Assembly: GCA_035222895.1 (NCBI GenBank)
Contig: JAVYIG010000640.1
Coordinates: 167,001-231,000, forward strand
Reading direction: 5' to 3'
Source of the DNA: Strongylocentrotus droebachiensis
Lineage: Eukaryota; Echinodermata; Echinoidea; Camarodonta; Strongylocentrotidae
DNA length: 64,000 nt
Every line of letters begins with the position of its first letter. Position 1 is the first letter of the stretch. The position numbers were made by a program, and so were the translations under genes. The notes under the pieces are model-generated. The model searched no databases. It saw only the letters and a list, made by a program, of their open reading frames with translations, and was not told where the DNA came from. Positions 1 to 11,639 of the stretch are shown in pieces.

Positions 1-1684
1 TGTATTTTGTATTTGTATTTATTCACAATTCAGTAAGATCTAATATGTATATGAATGCAGCAGAGGTTTAAAAAAAACCCTAGGGCTGCATTTTTAATTA
101 CAAAAATTAGTGTTAAAGTAAACAAATATAACAAGATCCATGATCGTAAAAAAAAAAAAATCGGAAACAAATAGATTCATCGATAAAATAGTTAAGAAGG
201 TACAATATAAATAGAAAAGCACAATGAGATTTCATAGCATGTAATAGCATATCAAAATAGCATCAATATCATCAAAATAGTATATCAAAATAACACATAT
301 TTGCAAGTCACACTTTGAACAAGAATTACACATGTAATACGAAATGAATGTTAAAAAGGAAAGGAAATCGAAGTAATTTCAATGAACAAAATGCTAAATC
401 GGATGCTCAAAATGAATTTGAATGTATAAAGAGCAGGATATTACGTGTTTATGTCATTCTGAAATGTATGCAAGCTTGACGAAAAGCGTACATAACCCAT
501 GAATTTGAATAAGAAATATGTTAATTTGATGAATCAAACGCGAATTTATATGCACAGATAATTAATTTGAACTCTCGAATAGCAAGACTGGGACAAATCA
601 AATTCAATTAACTGGATTGAAAAAGTTGTGAAATTGGCCGGGAAAATTTATACTTTCTCTTCTCTTCCCTTCTTTTCATTTTTTTTTCTTCTTATTCTTC
701 TCTTTTTATTCTTCTTCTCCTCCTTCCTTTTTATTTTCTATTTTCTTCTCATCCTTATTCTTCTTTCCTCTTCTAGGCCTGGTGTTAATCGAACGTGGAC
801 GTTCAACTGAAGAGAGCATGGAATTTGCCCAATAGACCAGTTCGCAGTTAGCACATGATAAAATGTGTATCGAATGTTCACTATGAATACTCCAGTCTAA
901 TTCAAGCTTTTGCTTTCTTTGGCTGAAGTCGCATTTGCAATTATATTTCTATAAACTTGAACCACACAGCTATTAGTCACGAGTCACTCTCCTTTTCATC
1001 ACACAAATATTGCTTTTTATAGCAAGCCCCTCTGCATATTCATTTATGATATGTTTAATTTCATTTTTGTTTTCTATTTTATTTTTCTTGTTTGTTTTAA
1101 CATATTTATTACATTGTATTATGTCGAAATGTATAATGTACATGCTTATATTGAAACAGACAACAATTAAAATGGCAATCAGACTCATGGTGGTCATTTC
1201 TGATTGGAACAAAAACATAAAATACTCACCATTTTACAGATCAATCTTCAAGGGCTTCCAAAAATTATGAAACAGTACAATGATAACCTAACGTCTTTCT
1301 CGGATAAAACAGGAACAAATTTGGAAACGAAGAATATAGTTGCTTGAATACAGAAAGGCGTAAAAGATGAACCGTAAGATTCCAACTGTAGCCTATAGCT
1401 ATCGATCAACGGAGATCAATTTAAATCGCAAGAGACATACTATGACTTGATATCTACTTTCAACCAATAGTAAATGGTAAATGGTACGTTTTTCATTCTC
1501 TGCAGGCGGTAAGCTCGTATGAGAGCGGGATGCGGGATCGATATGAACAGAAAGATTAAAAAGGAGATACCGCCAACTCGTATATCAAAATTATGATGAC
1601 GATTTGTGGATAGCAATTATGGGTTAGATTATTGGATATAGCTCTGCAAAGGGTGTAGGTAATGATGATGATTGTTTGGTTTTA
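1..1684. other. AT-rich non-coding stretch
   Basis: I see no supportable gene here. The first 100 bases (TTTTGTATTTGTATTTATT) resemble the reversed tail of a retroposon like the one at 13215-13616. A polypyrimidine stretch at about 650-775 gives a low-complexity Phe/Leu frame that I do not regard as coding. Confidence 0.6.
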
Positions 1685-2104
1685 GTTTTTCTTTGAAAAG
1701 GCACCCGATACCTTAGCAACATGTTGTGTAGTGAACATAAATTATGAGATATTAACGCCAATGATTGTTGTTTCTTTGTTTGTTTGTTTTTGCTATTGTT
1801 TGAAAAACCCGCGTTATCTTAGAAACACCCAATTTTTGACCGAATTGAGGGGATAGCTCTGTTAGATAGGTATTTGCGCCGATGAACTTGTTTTGAGGAT
1901 TAGGACGGACACAATTTCGTTTGTGAAAATACACGTTACGCTAATAACATGTTTGACATGGATAGGAAAATATGAGACAGCTTCATTGGAATACCTTTCA
2001 GCGCCAATTATTCATAAAGAGGTGGAATTGTATTTTTTGTTTCTTTGGGTAAAACACACGTTACCTTAAAAACATGTTGAGTGGATCGACTTTATGGGAT
2101 AGCA
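1685..2104. repeat. dispersed direct repeat, copy 1
   Basis: The stretch beginning with the motif ACCCGATACCTTAGCAACATG and running through GATTGTTGTTTCTTTG and GATAGGTATTTGCGCC recurs in the same order and orientation at about 7900-8150. A further shared piece, AACATGTTGAGTGGATC, recurs near 9840. The two copies lie on either side of the foldback element, so the host sequence around it seems to have been locally duplicated. No coding potential is apparent. Confidence 0.6.
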
Positions 2105-2108
2105 TTAA

Positions 2109-2637
2109 AGATACTTTGTCCCTTTTGCAGACAACATCAAATTCTGTAGAACTTTGCAGGAATTATGAATATGTTATGCATGTCATATCTGTGAAATTTA
2201 AACTTAAGCAGTGTCCTAATATTCAAATTATGCAAGAAAACCCGTTTACTTGCTAGACTTTACTGTCAGACACTATGGAGTGACTGACTGGCATTTTCAT
2301 CTTTGGTAATAACATACATAAAATGAGCTGTAGAGGGTACATAAGCATTTGTCTACATCAATAACCCACTTCTTGTAATGGCCAAAATTAAACTGATTGA
2401 CTCTTTGCGCAGCATAAAACGTACGACCATTCGGTACAATGGTCTGAAAAATCAGACTGTTAATTACTGGCTCTATAGCTCCTAAGTCGATTCGACAACT
2501 AATATTCGTTATTTTCCCACTTAAATACATTTTCAAGCCCCCCTTTTTTTAGGGAAGTTTTAAATTAGTATTGTCTTTCAAATGCCGTTGGAATTTAACC
2601 TTTTCATTTTTGGGCCTGCAAATGGGACATAGTACCT
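2109..2637. mobile_element. 529-bp TTAA-flanked MITE, copy 1
   Basis: The element starts AGATACTTTGTCCC and ends in the inverted form GGGACATAGTACCT. It is bounded on both sides by TTAA (2105-2108 and 2638-2641). The same element, with the same ends and TTAA flanks, occurs at 31732-32261 and, reversed, at 37815-38344. TTAA target duplications are typical of the piggyBac and Kolobok superfamilies; I cannot decide between them. The minus strand holds a partly open frame (about 2297-2536) that is also recognisable in the other copies. Confidence 0.8.
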
Positions 2638-2641
2638 TTAA

Positions 2642-2798
2642 AGCCCCACTGCACTAATTATAGCTACTTGCGCCCTCTATATAGCAAACAATGCCTAATC
2701 GGTGACCATTGGTCCCCCATGGTGCCATTTTTCTTATGGTAATTGAGAGCTGATTTGATGAGATAACCACCTGTCAGTGACCATGCAGGGATGTCTAA
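2642..2798. repeat. interspersed repeat 'P', copy split by the foldback element
   Basis: The motif TGCGCCCTCTATATAG followed by TTGGTCCCCCATGGT, GATGAGATAACCACCTG and GGTCTAATCCCTCCTGG recurs at about 9960, 45125, 46040 and 47890. In this copy the 4.45-kb foldback transposon sits inside the GTCTAATCCC motif, and the repeat resumes at 7249 (TAATCCCTCCTGGCTAAACT). In the 45-48 kb region the same repeat lies 230-400 bp upstream of each putative exon. Confidence 0.7.
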
Positions 2799-2829
2799 TA
2801 GGCCAGGAAAGATATCAAGTTTTTTAGGT

Positions 2830-3615
2830 AAACCTCAAACAAATTACAATACAATATTTTTCACTGCAATGCATTTTAGTAAGGTCCCCCAAATGACATA
2901 CTAAAAGTCCGAAAAAATCCGTGTAGTGGAAGTGACCCTAATTTGCATAAATCCAATATGGCCGCTATTTCGAGGATTTTCACATAGATTTGTCATACTG
3001 TTCAACTTGTATGGGCTGTTGTGGCATTAAACAAATTGCAAACAAATATTTTTTACTGCAATGCATTCTCGTAAGTTCCACCAAATGACATACTAAAAGT
3101 CCGACAAAATCCGTGTAGTGGAAGTGACCCTAATTTGCATAAATCCAATATGGCCGCTATTTCGAGGATTTTCACATAGATTTGTCATACTGTTCAACTT
3201 GTATGGGCTGTTGTGGCATTAAACAAATTGCAAACAAATATTTTTTACTGCAATGCATTCTCGTAAGTTCCACCAAATGACATACTAAAAGTCCGACAAA
3301 ATCCGTGTAGTGGAAGTGACCCTAATTTGCATAAATCCAATATGGCCGCTATTTCGAGGATTTTCACATAGATTTGTCATATTGTTCAACTTGTATGGGC
3401 TGTTGTGGCATTAAAGAAATTGCAAACAAATATTTTTTTTACTGCAATTCATTCTAGTAAGGTCCCCCATATGACATACTAAAAGTCCGACAAAATCCGT
3501 GTAGTGGAAGTTTCCCTAATTTGCATAAATCCAATATGGCCGCTATTTCAAGGATTTTCACATAGATTTTGTCGTATTGTTCAACTTGTATAGGCTGTTG
3601 TGGCACTTAAGGTTT
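2830..3615 (+). repeat. 192-bp tandem array, left arm of the foldback element
   Basis: The phrase CATACTAAAAGTCCG occurs at 2897, 3089, 3281 and 3475, giving periods of 192, 192 and 194 bp. Each unit contains CCGTGTAGTGGAAGTG, AATATGGCCGCTATTTC and TTGTATGGGCTGTTGTGG. The inner copies are more alike than the outermost one, as expected if the array grows by unequal exchange or slippage. Confidence 0.9.
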
Positions 3616-4967
3616 TGAAGAAGTGATCTGCTGTACATTTTTTTTTATCAACTAAAATACCCATATACTACAGGTATATCACACACCTGAAACAAATCCC
3701 CCGCACACCCACACCCACACAATCCAACATGTAATTTATGCTCAATTTTTCACCTATAATAGCAGATGATGTTATTTCATTATGCACTAGACAAATATAT
3801 TGTAATACGCAACACAAAAATCATGCCATTTTAGTTTGAAAAAACTCAAACAAAAATCTTCAGAAAAACTGGCCCTTATGAGTATCCGTACAAACACAAG
3901 AGCTGCTGGTACGTGGTAGGGCTATGTATGGATACAGCCTGTACCTTACATTATCCTCATGGTCATTGGATTGGTTAAAAGTTGTTCTCATTGCATCAGT
4001 TTACTTTAGAGAGGTGACAAACAGAAGCATACATTGCATGCTCATGGCTCATCACAATACAAGAATATTACTGCGGTATTGCGCTCTCTAATCACTATTT
4101 CTGTCAAATATTCAACTAAGTTAGACCTGAAAGCGGTTATTAATTGTGTGATATCCAGTGATAAAGCTTAATGCCTCATTCATAGTCATTCATTGTAGAA
4201 CTTTAAAGTTGAACACCCAATAACAGTTTCATTATAATATCGATGGAAAGCTTATAATGTGCAGAATACAATATATGTTTTTAATAAAAAATATATGACC
4301 CCACATAGGCACAATGACTAATCAAAGTTTGTCACTACACCCCACTTCATCTAAGGTAATTTAGATGTCAAATTAAGCCTGTAATTCATGACGTCACAGA
4401 ATGTACACCTTTCTATGCAGTGCTACAAAGACAAGCCTACACATGAGCCTACATCAATAGGAAGGGGGTTTTAGTTGCTGGTGTGGTACTGGTACTGGTT
4501 GTCCTATTACTGTAGTTGTATAGTAGGAATTTGCATGAAAAGAAATAATACTTGGTCCTAAAATGTGTCTAGAAGACTTGCATCTGTCAACGATCTTCCC
4601 GCAGTTGATGCTGTATACCATAAACAATGCATAGTGAACTTTAAACTGAAAAAAAAATACCAATGTTATACTCTGTGAGCACAAGCACTTCCAAAAAGGC
4701 TAAAACTGGCCGACCTAAGGATGAGGTGAAATTGACTGCATTCTTAAAGTAATTAAGTTCGTGGAGGAAAATGATGAGGAACAAACAGCAGTAGTTGATT
4801 ACTAAGATGCAAGAGTATTTACTGGATACAGATCATGAGGCCTACAGTGAAAAGAACATACAGGGGCACTTTGGTGAGAGGATTGTTATAACTGAACTGA
4901 ACGGAAAGAACAACAAACCAAAGCAGGAGAAAATGAGGATCATAAGGACTGCTGCCTCACCGTATAA

Positions 4968-5032
4968 AGAATGACGTCAAGCTAAAGAATGACGTCAAGC
5001 TAAAGAATGACGCCAAGCTAAAGAAAATTGCA
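4968..5032 (+). repeat. short tandem repeat inside the decayed gene
   Basis: The phrase AAAGAATGACGTCAAGCT repeats about three times with an 18-19-bp step. It contains TGACGTCA-like cores (GACGTCA, GACGCCA). It probably arose by slippage in dead sequence. Confidence 0.75.
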
Positions 5033-5076
5033 AGTGACGCGTTTACCCAACTCCTGCTGAAATGTCGTCTACCTTC

Positions 5077-5110
5077 GGAAGTTCCTATAGTGATCACTAT
5101 AGGAACTTCC
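5077..5110. repeat. 34-bp perfect palindrome
   Basis: Bases 5077-5093 are the exact reverse complement of 5094-5110, with no loop. Each half carries GAAGTTCCTATAG. The symmetry stops abruptly at 5076/5111. It lies in the decayed gene of the foldback element. Confidence 0.95.
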
Positions 5111-6539
5111 AGAGGTTGTTCAGCACCCAGGTGTTCCATTTGGAGCAGATTCCTGGAATTAATTGTGATGCAGCAGAATTTTAAAGCCACAGTTCTTGTC
5201 GGTGATGACACAAACCTTCTCATCTTGCTGATCTTCTACGCTGATCTGAATGCGAAGGACTTTTTGTTTGCACCTGATCAGCCCAAGGCAAACTCCAAGT
5301 AGAACCGAAGATGTAATATGAAACAGCTGAAGGAAACTCTAGGAAGGTAGTGTGTGTAACTACTTTCTCTTTAATGTCCATGTGCTTCTGTGCTGCCAGA
5401 CAACGTCTCACATATTTGGATATATAAGGCGTGCAGCACTGAAGAAAATCATGAAGAATGACGACTTTTGTGAGCTTGCCATATGGTACGTCAGCCAGCA
5501 TCAGACCTGAAGGAGACCATTATTACAGCTGAATAGAAGACACTCGTATGCCTGTATGGTGGTGACTCAACAGAAGTATTGCGTAAAGGTATCATTTAAT
5601 CTTGTCTGCCTTATTATTAGAAGCAAAGACTTTGCCACCAACTTCAGCAGCAGCAAAGTTCCTCAGTCTGGGTGTGTACTATCAGATATCAGAATAGACA
5701 GGAATGGCAGACAACCTGACATCGGGAAACTGAGTTGGCAGGTCATGGATGGGAAATATCTTCCAATAAAAACTGATAAAACACCAGCACCCGCATCACT
5801 CCTTAAGGTCATCAGATGTGGATGCAAGAAAGACTGTGCAGCCAAGAAATACATGTGCCGGAAGTATGGCCTCCAATGTTCAACAGCCTGCATTGATTGT
5901 CGCGGCACTAGTTGCACCAACTCACCACCATTAGACCTACATGTAGAACTTGATGCTACTACTAATCAGCATGCCACATAAATGTATGTTTGTTGGAGAC
6001 TACCAATTACTCTAATCAACTTAAAATATGTATACCAAACTGTAGGCCTCATGATCTGCATCCTGTAATAACAACTGAACTGGGATTGTACACCAACATT
6101 ATTATAGCTGCTCTGAAATGCACTATAAGATGAGAATCAACACAAAATGTATGCAAATTAACCAATTTTTTGGAAAATGTATGTGTATATGCAAATTAAA
6201 GAACCAAATTATGATACATTTGAAACATAACAATATTTTACAACATGAATAAGCGTTGTCGCAATTATTCTGAATATATCATAGGACAAGAAATATAAGT
6301 ATAATGAATTCTCTACAAAAATGCTTAATTTGGCAGCCATTTTGAATTCAAGCAGATTGAAACACTCATGCAACTGGGCATATGAAACCTTGTGCAAACA
6401 AAAGCATTCCAGGAAATAACATTTTAGACTTTCAAAGTACACCCAAAGTATGCTAAAAGGTATGTATGGTGAATAATTTGACCAAATCTAGGAAAATTAA
6501 ACCCTAGAATTGGTGACCATTTTGGATTTATGTAAATTT

Positions 6540-7240
6540 GACACACTTCCACTACACGGATTTTGTCGGACTTTTAGTATGTCACTTTGGGGACTTTACT
6601 AGAATGCATTGCAGTGAAAAAAATTGTTTTTGCAATTTGTTTAGTGCCACAACAGCCCATACAAGTTGAACAATATGACAAAATCTATGTGAAAATCCTC
6701 GAAATAGCGGCCATATTAGATTTATGGAAATTAGGGACACTTTCACTACACGGATTTTGTCGGACTTTTAGTATGTCATTTTGGGGACCTTACTAGAATG
6801 CATTGCAGTGGAAAATATTTTATTGCAATTTGTTTAGTGCCACAACAGCCCATACAAGTTGAACAATATGACAAAATCTATGTGAAAATCCTCGAAATAG
6901 CGGCCATATTGGATTTATGCAAATTAGGGTCACTTTCACTACACGGATTTTGTCGGACTTTTAGTATGTCATTTGGGGGACCTTACTAGAATGCATTGCA
7001 ATAAAAAATATGTTTTTGCTATTTGTTATGTTCCACAACAGCCCATACAAGTTGAACAGTATGACAAATCTATGTGAAAATCCTCGAAATAGCGGCCATA
7101 TTGGATTTATGCAAATTAGGGTCACTTCCACTACACGGATTTTTTCGGATTTTTAGTATGTCATTTGGGGGACCTTACTAAAATGCATTGCAGTGAAAAA
7201 TATTGTATTGCAATTTGTTTGACCTCAAACCACAATTTTC
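6540..7240 (-). repeat. 192-bp tandem array, right arm of the foldback element
   Basis: This is the same 192-bp unit as at 2830-3615, in reverse orientation, with about 3.5 copies marked by CGGACTTTTAGTATGTC. The outermost unit is closest to the outermost unit of the left arm, which shows that the two arms form one pair of terminal inverted repeats. Confidence 0.9.
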
Positions 7241-7251
7241 CTAGCCTATAA

Positions 7252-8282
7252 TCCCTCCTGGCTAAACTAGTGCAGATAGGCTTTGAGGGATAGATATTTG
7301 TGTTGTTAAAGGTGCCATAGAAACAAGCTGATTAAGTTGATAGGTATGACAGAAGAAAAACAAACCGACCGTTATGCACTGTCAGACAATCAAATATCGA
7401 CCTTAATTACATTACCTTAATGAATATAACAGGCATGAAAAAAATCTGAATATTTCATGAACAAAGTCATGCATAATTTAATTCTAATACTGAGTCACGC
7501 TTTGATGCTCCTGCTTTAGTAGGACAATGGTTCGCCTGGTTTTGTTCCCGAACGTTGGTATTTTCAAAGGTTCATAGAAAATATAAAAAAATCCAGTACC
7601 AGTAAGCTCATGAATCCGAAAATGTTATAACGGTAAAATTTTGACATTTATTACATTACTCTGAAAGTATATTTGTTAAATTTTTAAATTTTTCATGCGC
7701 GCTCACCAGAAGCATCCACAATTCCCCTAAAACTCACCTACCCCGAAACTAATGGGAAGAGGGAGGGAGAGGGGTGGGGGGGGGGGGGACTGTTTTGGTG
7801 CATAATTATATTGTACATAATTATAGCTAGTGTCAGAGTGGGCGCGTAAGACGTACGAATTAAGCTAGCTAATACCTGCAGATAAGATGAAATAAAATAA
7901 AGACACCCGATACCTGAGCAACATGGTGTGTAGTGAACAAAAATGATGGGATAGCTTTTAACGCCGATGATTGTTGTTTCTTTGTTTTTGCTATTGTTTG
8001 AGAAAATGCACTTTATCTCAGAAACATCAAATTTCGGATCGAATTTAGGGGATAGTTATGTTAGATAGGTATTCGCGCCAATGAAGTTGTTTTGAGGATT
8101 GGGACGTACATAATTTTGTTTGTGAAAATACACGACACGCTACTAATTTGATCGGTATGATACCAGAAAAAAAAGAACCCCGACCGTTACCCACAATCAG
8201 ACAATTTGATATGGAGCCGCCCTGGTTAATCACGTATTAATAACGCGTCACACGTTAATGCTCTTGCCTTGATAGAATATGG
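7252..8282. other. non-coding, repeat-derived
   Basis: The first about 50 bases finish the interrupted 'P' repeat. A run of about 16 G lies near 7777-7788. From about 7900 to 8150 the sequence is the second copy of the direct repeat seen at 1685-2104. I see no gene here. Confidence 0.6.
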
Positions 8283-8290
8283 AATGGCAT

Positions 8291-9202
8291 CAGGGGCGGC
8301 GATTTCTTTTCATGATCGGGGGGGGGGGGGGACGAAATGCGAGGGACGAGGGAGCAGTGGCGTAGTGAGCAAAACCCTTTTTTTTTGGGGGGGGGGGTGA
8401 GGGGTGCAGAAAAAATCTGCATCACCACCACTCTTAAGTGTTACGCAGGCTCTGGGAACGTTTTTTCAAAATGAGGGAGGGGGGGGGGGGGCTAAAGTAT
8501 TTACGATCAGGTAGAGCAAAGCAAAGTGGAGCATAAATTGGCGTAGGGTACAGGGGCAAAGCCCTGGCGGGTGTCAATGGGCGGAGCCCCGTGAAGTTCA
8601 GGGGTTTTAGGCATTTATTAAGGTGAGATGAGAGGGGGTCAGATGAGCATATTTTGATACCTTATTTGTGACACTGGCACGCAGGTCACTAATTGTAGTG
8701 CGGTCCAGGGGGTAAAACCCCCGGAAGCTCAGGCGTTTTAGGCATTTATTTACGGTCAGATGAGCAACCAGGGGCCGCCTTTGGGTCCTTGGTGGGGTCC
8801 AGGGGACAAAGCCCCGGAAGCTCAGGCGTGTTAGGCATTTATTTACGGTTAGATGAGCAACCAGGGGCCCGCGGGGATGAAGGTGACGGAAGTAACTACC
8901 CCCTCACAAGTTTTTTAAAGTTTTGTTGTATTAAAAAATGACAGTCTTAGCAAAACTATAGTATAAAAACAAGCAATATACCTTTTTCACACTTCACTTT
9001 TCTCGGTATTAACTTGTACATTTTGAAGGATATTATGAGAGGGAGCGTAGCCACCGAATGATTTTTTTTTTGTATTTGTCTAAACACTGCACTCTTGGGC
9101 CCTCCAGAGCCTTAAAGTGCCTTTGAGAGGGGACGACCCCCCCCTAAAAAAATTGAGGGGGGGGGGGACGTGTCCCCCCGTCCCCCGGGATCGCCGCCCC
9201 TG
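8291..9202. mobile_element. non-autonomous hAT element, 912 bp
   Basis: The termini are CAGGGGCGGCGAT and its inverse ATCGCCGCCCCTG. The flanks are AATGGCAT (8283-8290) and GATGGCAT (9203-9210), an 8-bp target duplication with one mismatch. The interior has poly-G runs and about three copies of a repeat marked GGAAGCTCAGG...TTTTAGGCATTTA (near 8595, 8726, 8819), the same 95-bp unit that forms a long array in the element at 38350-39994. I find no transposase, so movement must have depended on an enzyme supplied elsewhere. Confidence 0.8.
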
Positions 9203-9210
9203 GATGGCAT

Positions 9211-10345
9211 CGTTTTCTCCCGAAGGTTGGTACTTCCAAAGGATCGTTTATTCGAATGAATTGAAAAATGAAAAAGGGTTCACTACTCTGAACGAGGTTT
9301 GCAATAGTGAAAATTGAAAATTCTCTCTTCTTTTTGGAAGAAAGAATCCTATTTCATCATTCGACTTCTCATTATAAACATGTGCGATTCGAGCATACGG
9401 AGAAACGAACCTTCGACTTTATGAACGGTCGGAATATAGAACCTTTTTGATTAATAAACATTGGGAATTATGAACCTTCGGAATCGTGTATCTTCGAAAT
9501 TATGAGCTTTAAGAATTATAAACCTTCGAAAAAAACGAAATAAAGACAATTTAGAAGGAGGATTTTTTGACAAGGTTATATTCAGCCTAACCAAATTGAT
9601 GAGTAATTTCAAACATCATTTTGAACATCATATTGTCCCGACCGAAACTTTCTTCGAAATAGACTCAATTTAATACCGTGCTCACAAGTAGACCAATTGA
9701 TATGAAATTTCTCATTCCACATTTGAATCTTGAATTTTGAGTCATCTATAAATTATGAAATTTAGAATATCTATGAGTGGCAGTGATTTTTAGAGAGGTG
9801 GGGTTTTTTGTTAAGGGAAAACACTCGTTACCTTTGAAACATGTTGAGTGGATCAAAATTATGGGATAGTATTAGAGAATATTGATAGCGTTTTCCCGGC
9901 GTTATTTTTGTCGTTGAAATGCACGTGACGATAGAAACAAGCTGGTATTAAAAGCGCACTGTCCTACTTGTAGCTACTTGCTCCCTCTATATAGAAAACT
10001 TCCCAAATCGGTGCCTGTTGGTCCCCCATGATCCTCTTTTTCTTATGTTAAATGAGAGCTGAGTTAATGAGATAGCCACCTGTCACAGTGACCTCGATGG
10101 CTCACTGGGTGGTCTAATCCCTTCTAGCTGAAGTAGTAAAGCCTCCCTTTAAGAGGCAAGATACATTAGAATCCTATGACAGAAGCTGATGAGAACCATT
10201 ATCTATCATGAATACCTACCCCCCCCCTTTTCTCGCTCTTTCTCTGCCTGTGTATGTCTCTCTCTCTGTCTCTCTCTCTCTCTGTATACCTTTTGACTGA
10301 ATCCCATGACAGAAGCTGCTGAGATCCATTCCCTATCATGTATAC
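9211..10345. other. non-coding host sequence with a 'P' repeat copy
   Basis: No gene is visible. A degraded copy of repeat 'P' lies at about 9955-10150. CT-rich microsatellite occupies about 10255-10285. Near 9820-9880 there is a fragment (GAAACATGTTGAGTGGATC) matching about 2070. Confidence 0.55.
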
Positions 10346-10945
10346 CGCCATTTCTCTGTCTGTATTATGTCTCTCTTTCCTCTTTTTTGTGTGTAATTGC
10401 TTTGGGCATAATATAAAACGACAACATTCTTGGGGGTAATTTTATAGTATGTCCATGGTCATATCAGCCCATGTAAAATAATATAGTTATTTTGGCAAAA
10501 GATGAAAATTGTCCTTTTCCCAAGCTCAGTAATATTTTCTTTAAAAACTGAGCTGCACTTCTAAATTTAAAGACTTAAACCCACTCTATGAGAAGAAAAA
10601 AAATCCTGCAGTGCTTTATAAGCTTAAAAAACGAAGAATAGGAAAACAACTTAAAAAAAAAAACACTTTTCTTTTACTTAGGTACTATGTAAACTTATCT
10701 GACGTAAACGCAATCAAATTAATTCTAGAATATTATTCAAGAGGCACTTATCTATTTGACAAATCTCATCAAATGATATATTTCGAGAGAAGTTTATGTT
10801 ACCTCTTCATACGTGTGGTAAATATTGGAGTCGAAGTTAACGTGTCCCGATGGACTGCTCTTCCTTTCGCCTCGCAAGAATCTCAGCCATTCGATTGGAC
10901 CCCAGTGTGTTGACGTCATCAACCATAACGTCAATATCCAACTTA

Positions 10946-11132
10946 TCCTGTTGAACAGTAGCCTATCCGATAGGCGTCGGGCTAAATGGCAAGGGTACTA
11001 ATCGCGTTATGGAGACTGACATCGACGCGGGCGTCAGCCGAGCTGACGCCCGCGCCGATGTCACTCTCCATATAAACGCGATTAGTATACTTGTAAAGCC
11101 CGACGTTTATCGGATAGGCTAGTTGAACAGGA
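10946..11132. mobile_element. palindromic MITE-like hairpin, about 187 bp
   Basis: The two arms (about 10946-11039 and 11041-11132) are imperfect reverse complements, both containing CCTATCCGATA, TACTAATCGCGTT and CGCGGGCGTCAGC. The arms meet almost without a loop. The ends read TCCTGTTGAAC / GTTGAACAGGA. I cannot identify a target duplication. It is absent from the matching stretch of unit C, consistent with insertion after the units separated. Confidence 0.7.
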
Positions 11133-11639
11133 GCATGCGTAGAGTGTCCGGACTATTCGGTTGTACGGTTGTACCATAATTTTATAGTCGAAATGGTCGC
11201 CGGGAATTCTTGTATCGCGCGCCGGTCCAGAAGTCAAAATGAAAACTAAAATATGGTTCTAGGACACCTACCCCCTGGACAACCACCCTCCGGATAACCA
11301 CCCCTAGGATAACCACCCTCTAGGACAACTTTCCCCTATAAAGACAACTACCCCTTAGGGCAACCACTCTCTAGGACGACTAGCCCCCCCCCCCTCCCCT
11401 CCCGGGGGGGGGGGGAGCAATTCCCCTCTCTCGCTTTATCTCGATTCCAGGGGGCAAAATGAGCCCTAATGTCCGGCACGTGACCCCGGGATTTCGCCAC
11501 TGTGACGATGAGCATCGCTAAACCTTGATCATACTCAGTCCATTCAGGGATTCCGAAAATTCATTTTGGTACAATGCTTAGTCAATTGCTATATGTTACC
11601 TCGTAACCAACATACTAGGCTACATGTAGGCTCAAATGA

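Larger units (their letters stand above)
4570..5981 (+). pseudogene. decayed transposon-borne cysteine-rich (CXC-type) protein
   Basis: Protein-like sequence runs along the plus strand but is broken by stops and deletions. A first block near 4570-4760 reads with motifs such as NDLPAVDAVYH and KAKTGRPKDEVK. A second block near 5160-5300 contains TVLVGDDTNLLILLIFYA. The last block is an open frame (5556-5981) whose C-terminal part, encoded at about 5815-5920, is rich in spaced cysteines of the form CGCKKDC...CRKYGLQC...CIDC. That spacing resembles a single tesmin/TSO1-like CXC zinc-binding motif. The gene lies wholly inside the foldback element, so it was probably cargo or its mobilisation gene. 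Function is not known, and the copy is clearly non-functional as a full-length protein. Confidence 0.5.
2799..7248. mobile_element. foldback DNA transposon with TAA target duplication
   Basis: The ends are inverted: TAGGCCAGGAAA on the left, and TAGGCTAGGAAA read from the right on the minus strand. TAA flanks both ends (2796-2798, 7249-7251), and undisturbed copies of the surrounding repeat read GTCTAATCCC, so the insertion scar is clear. Long subterminal inverted repeats are built of a 192-bp tandem unit (about 4 copies left, 3.5 right). The roughly 2.9-kb core holds a decayed cysteine-rich gene. A 3-bp TAA/TWA duplication is typical of PIF/Harbinger, but I see no Harbinger transposase, so the superfamily stays open. 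The architecture recalls the sea-urchin foldback (TU-type) elements. Confidence 0.75.

Noticed and set aside
628-810. 60-codon Phe/Leu-rich frame
   Set aside because: It is a translation of a pyrimidine-rich tract, with no start context, domain or paralogue.
2830-3615. CRISPR-like repeat array
   Set aside because: The unit is a continuous 192-bp tandem repeat without unique spacers, in an animal genome and inside a transposon arm.
6587-6989. Two similar plus-strand frames (69 and 63 codons)
   Set aside because: They are the same reading of the 192-bp repeat unit in successive copies; they are open because the repeat lacks stops in that frame.
10611-10913. 100-codon frame starting MLYKLKKRR
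   Set aside because: Unit C carries the same sequence region near 31015 with the frame broken, and no domain is recognisable.
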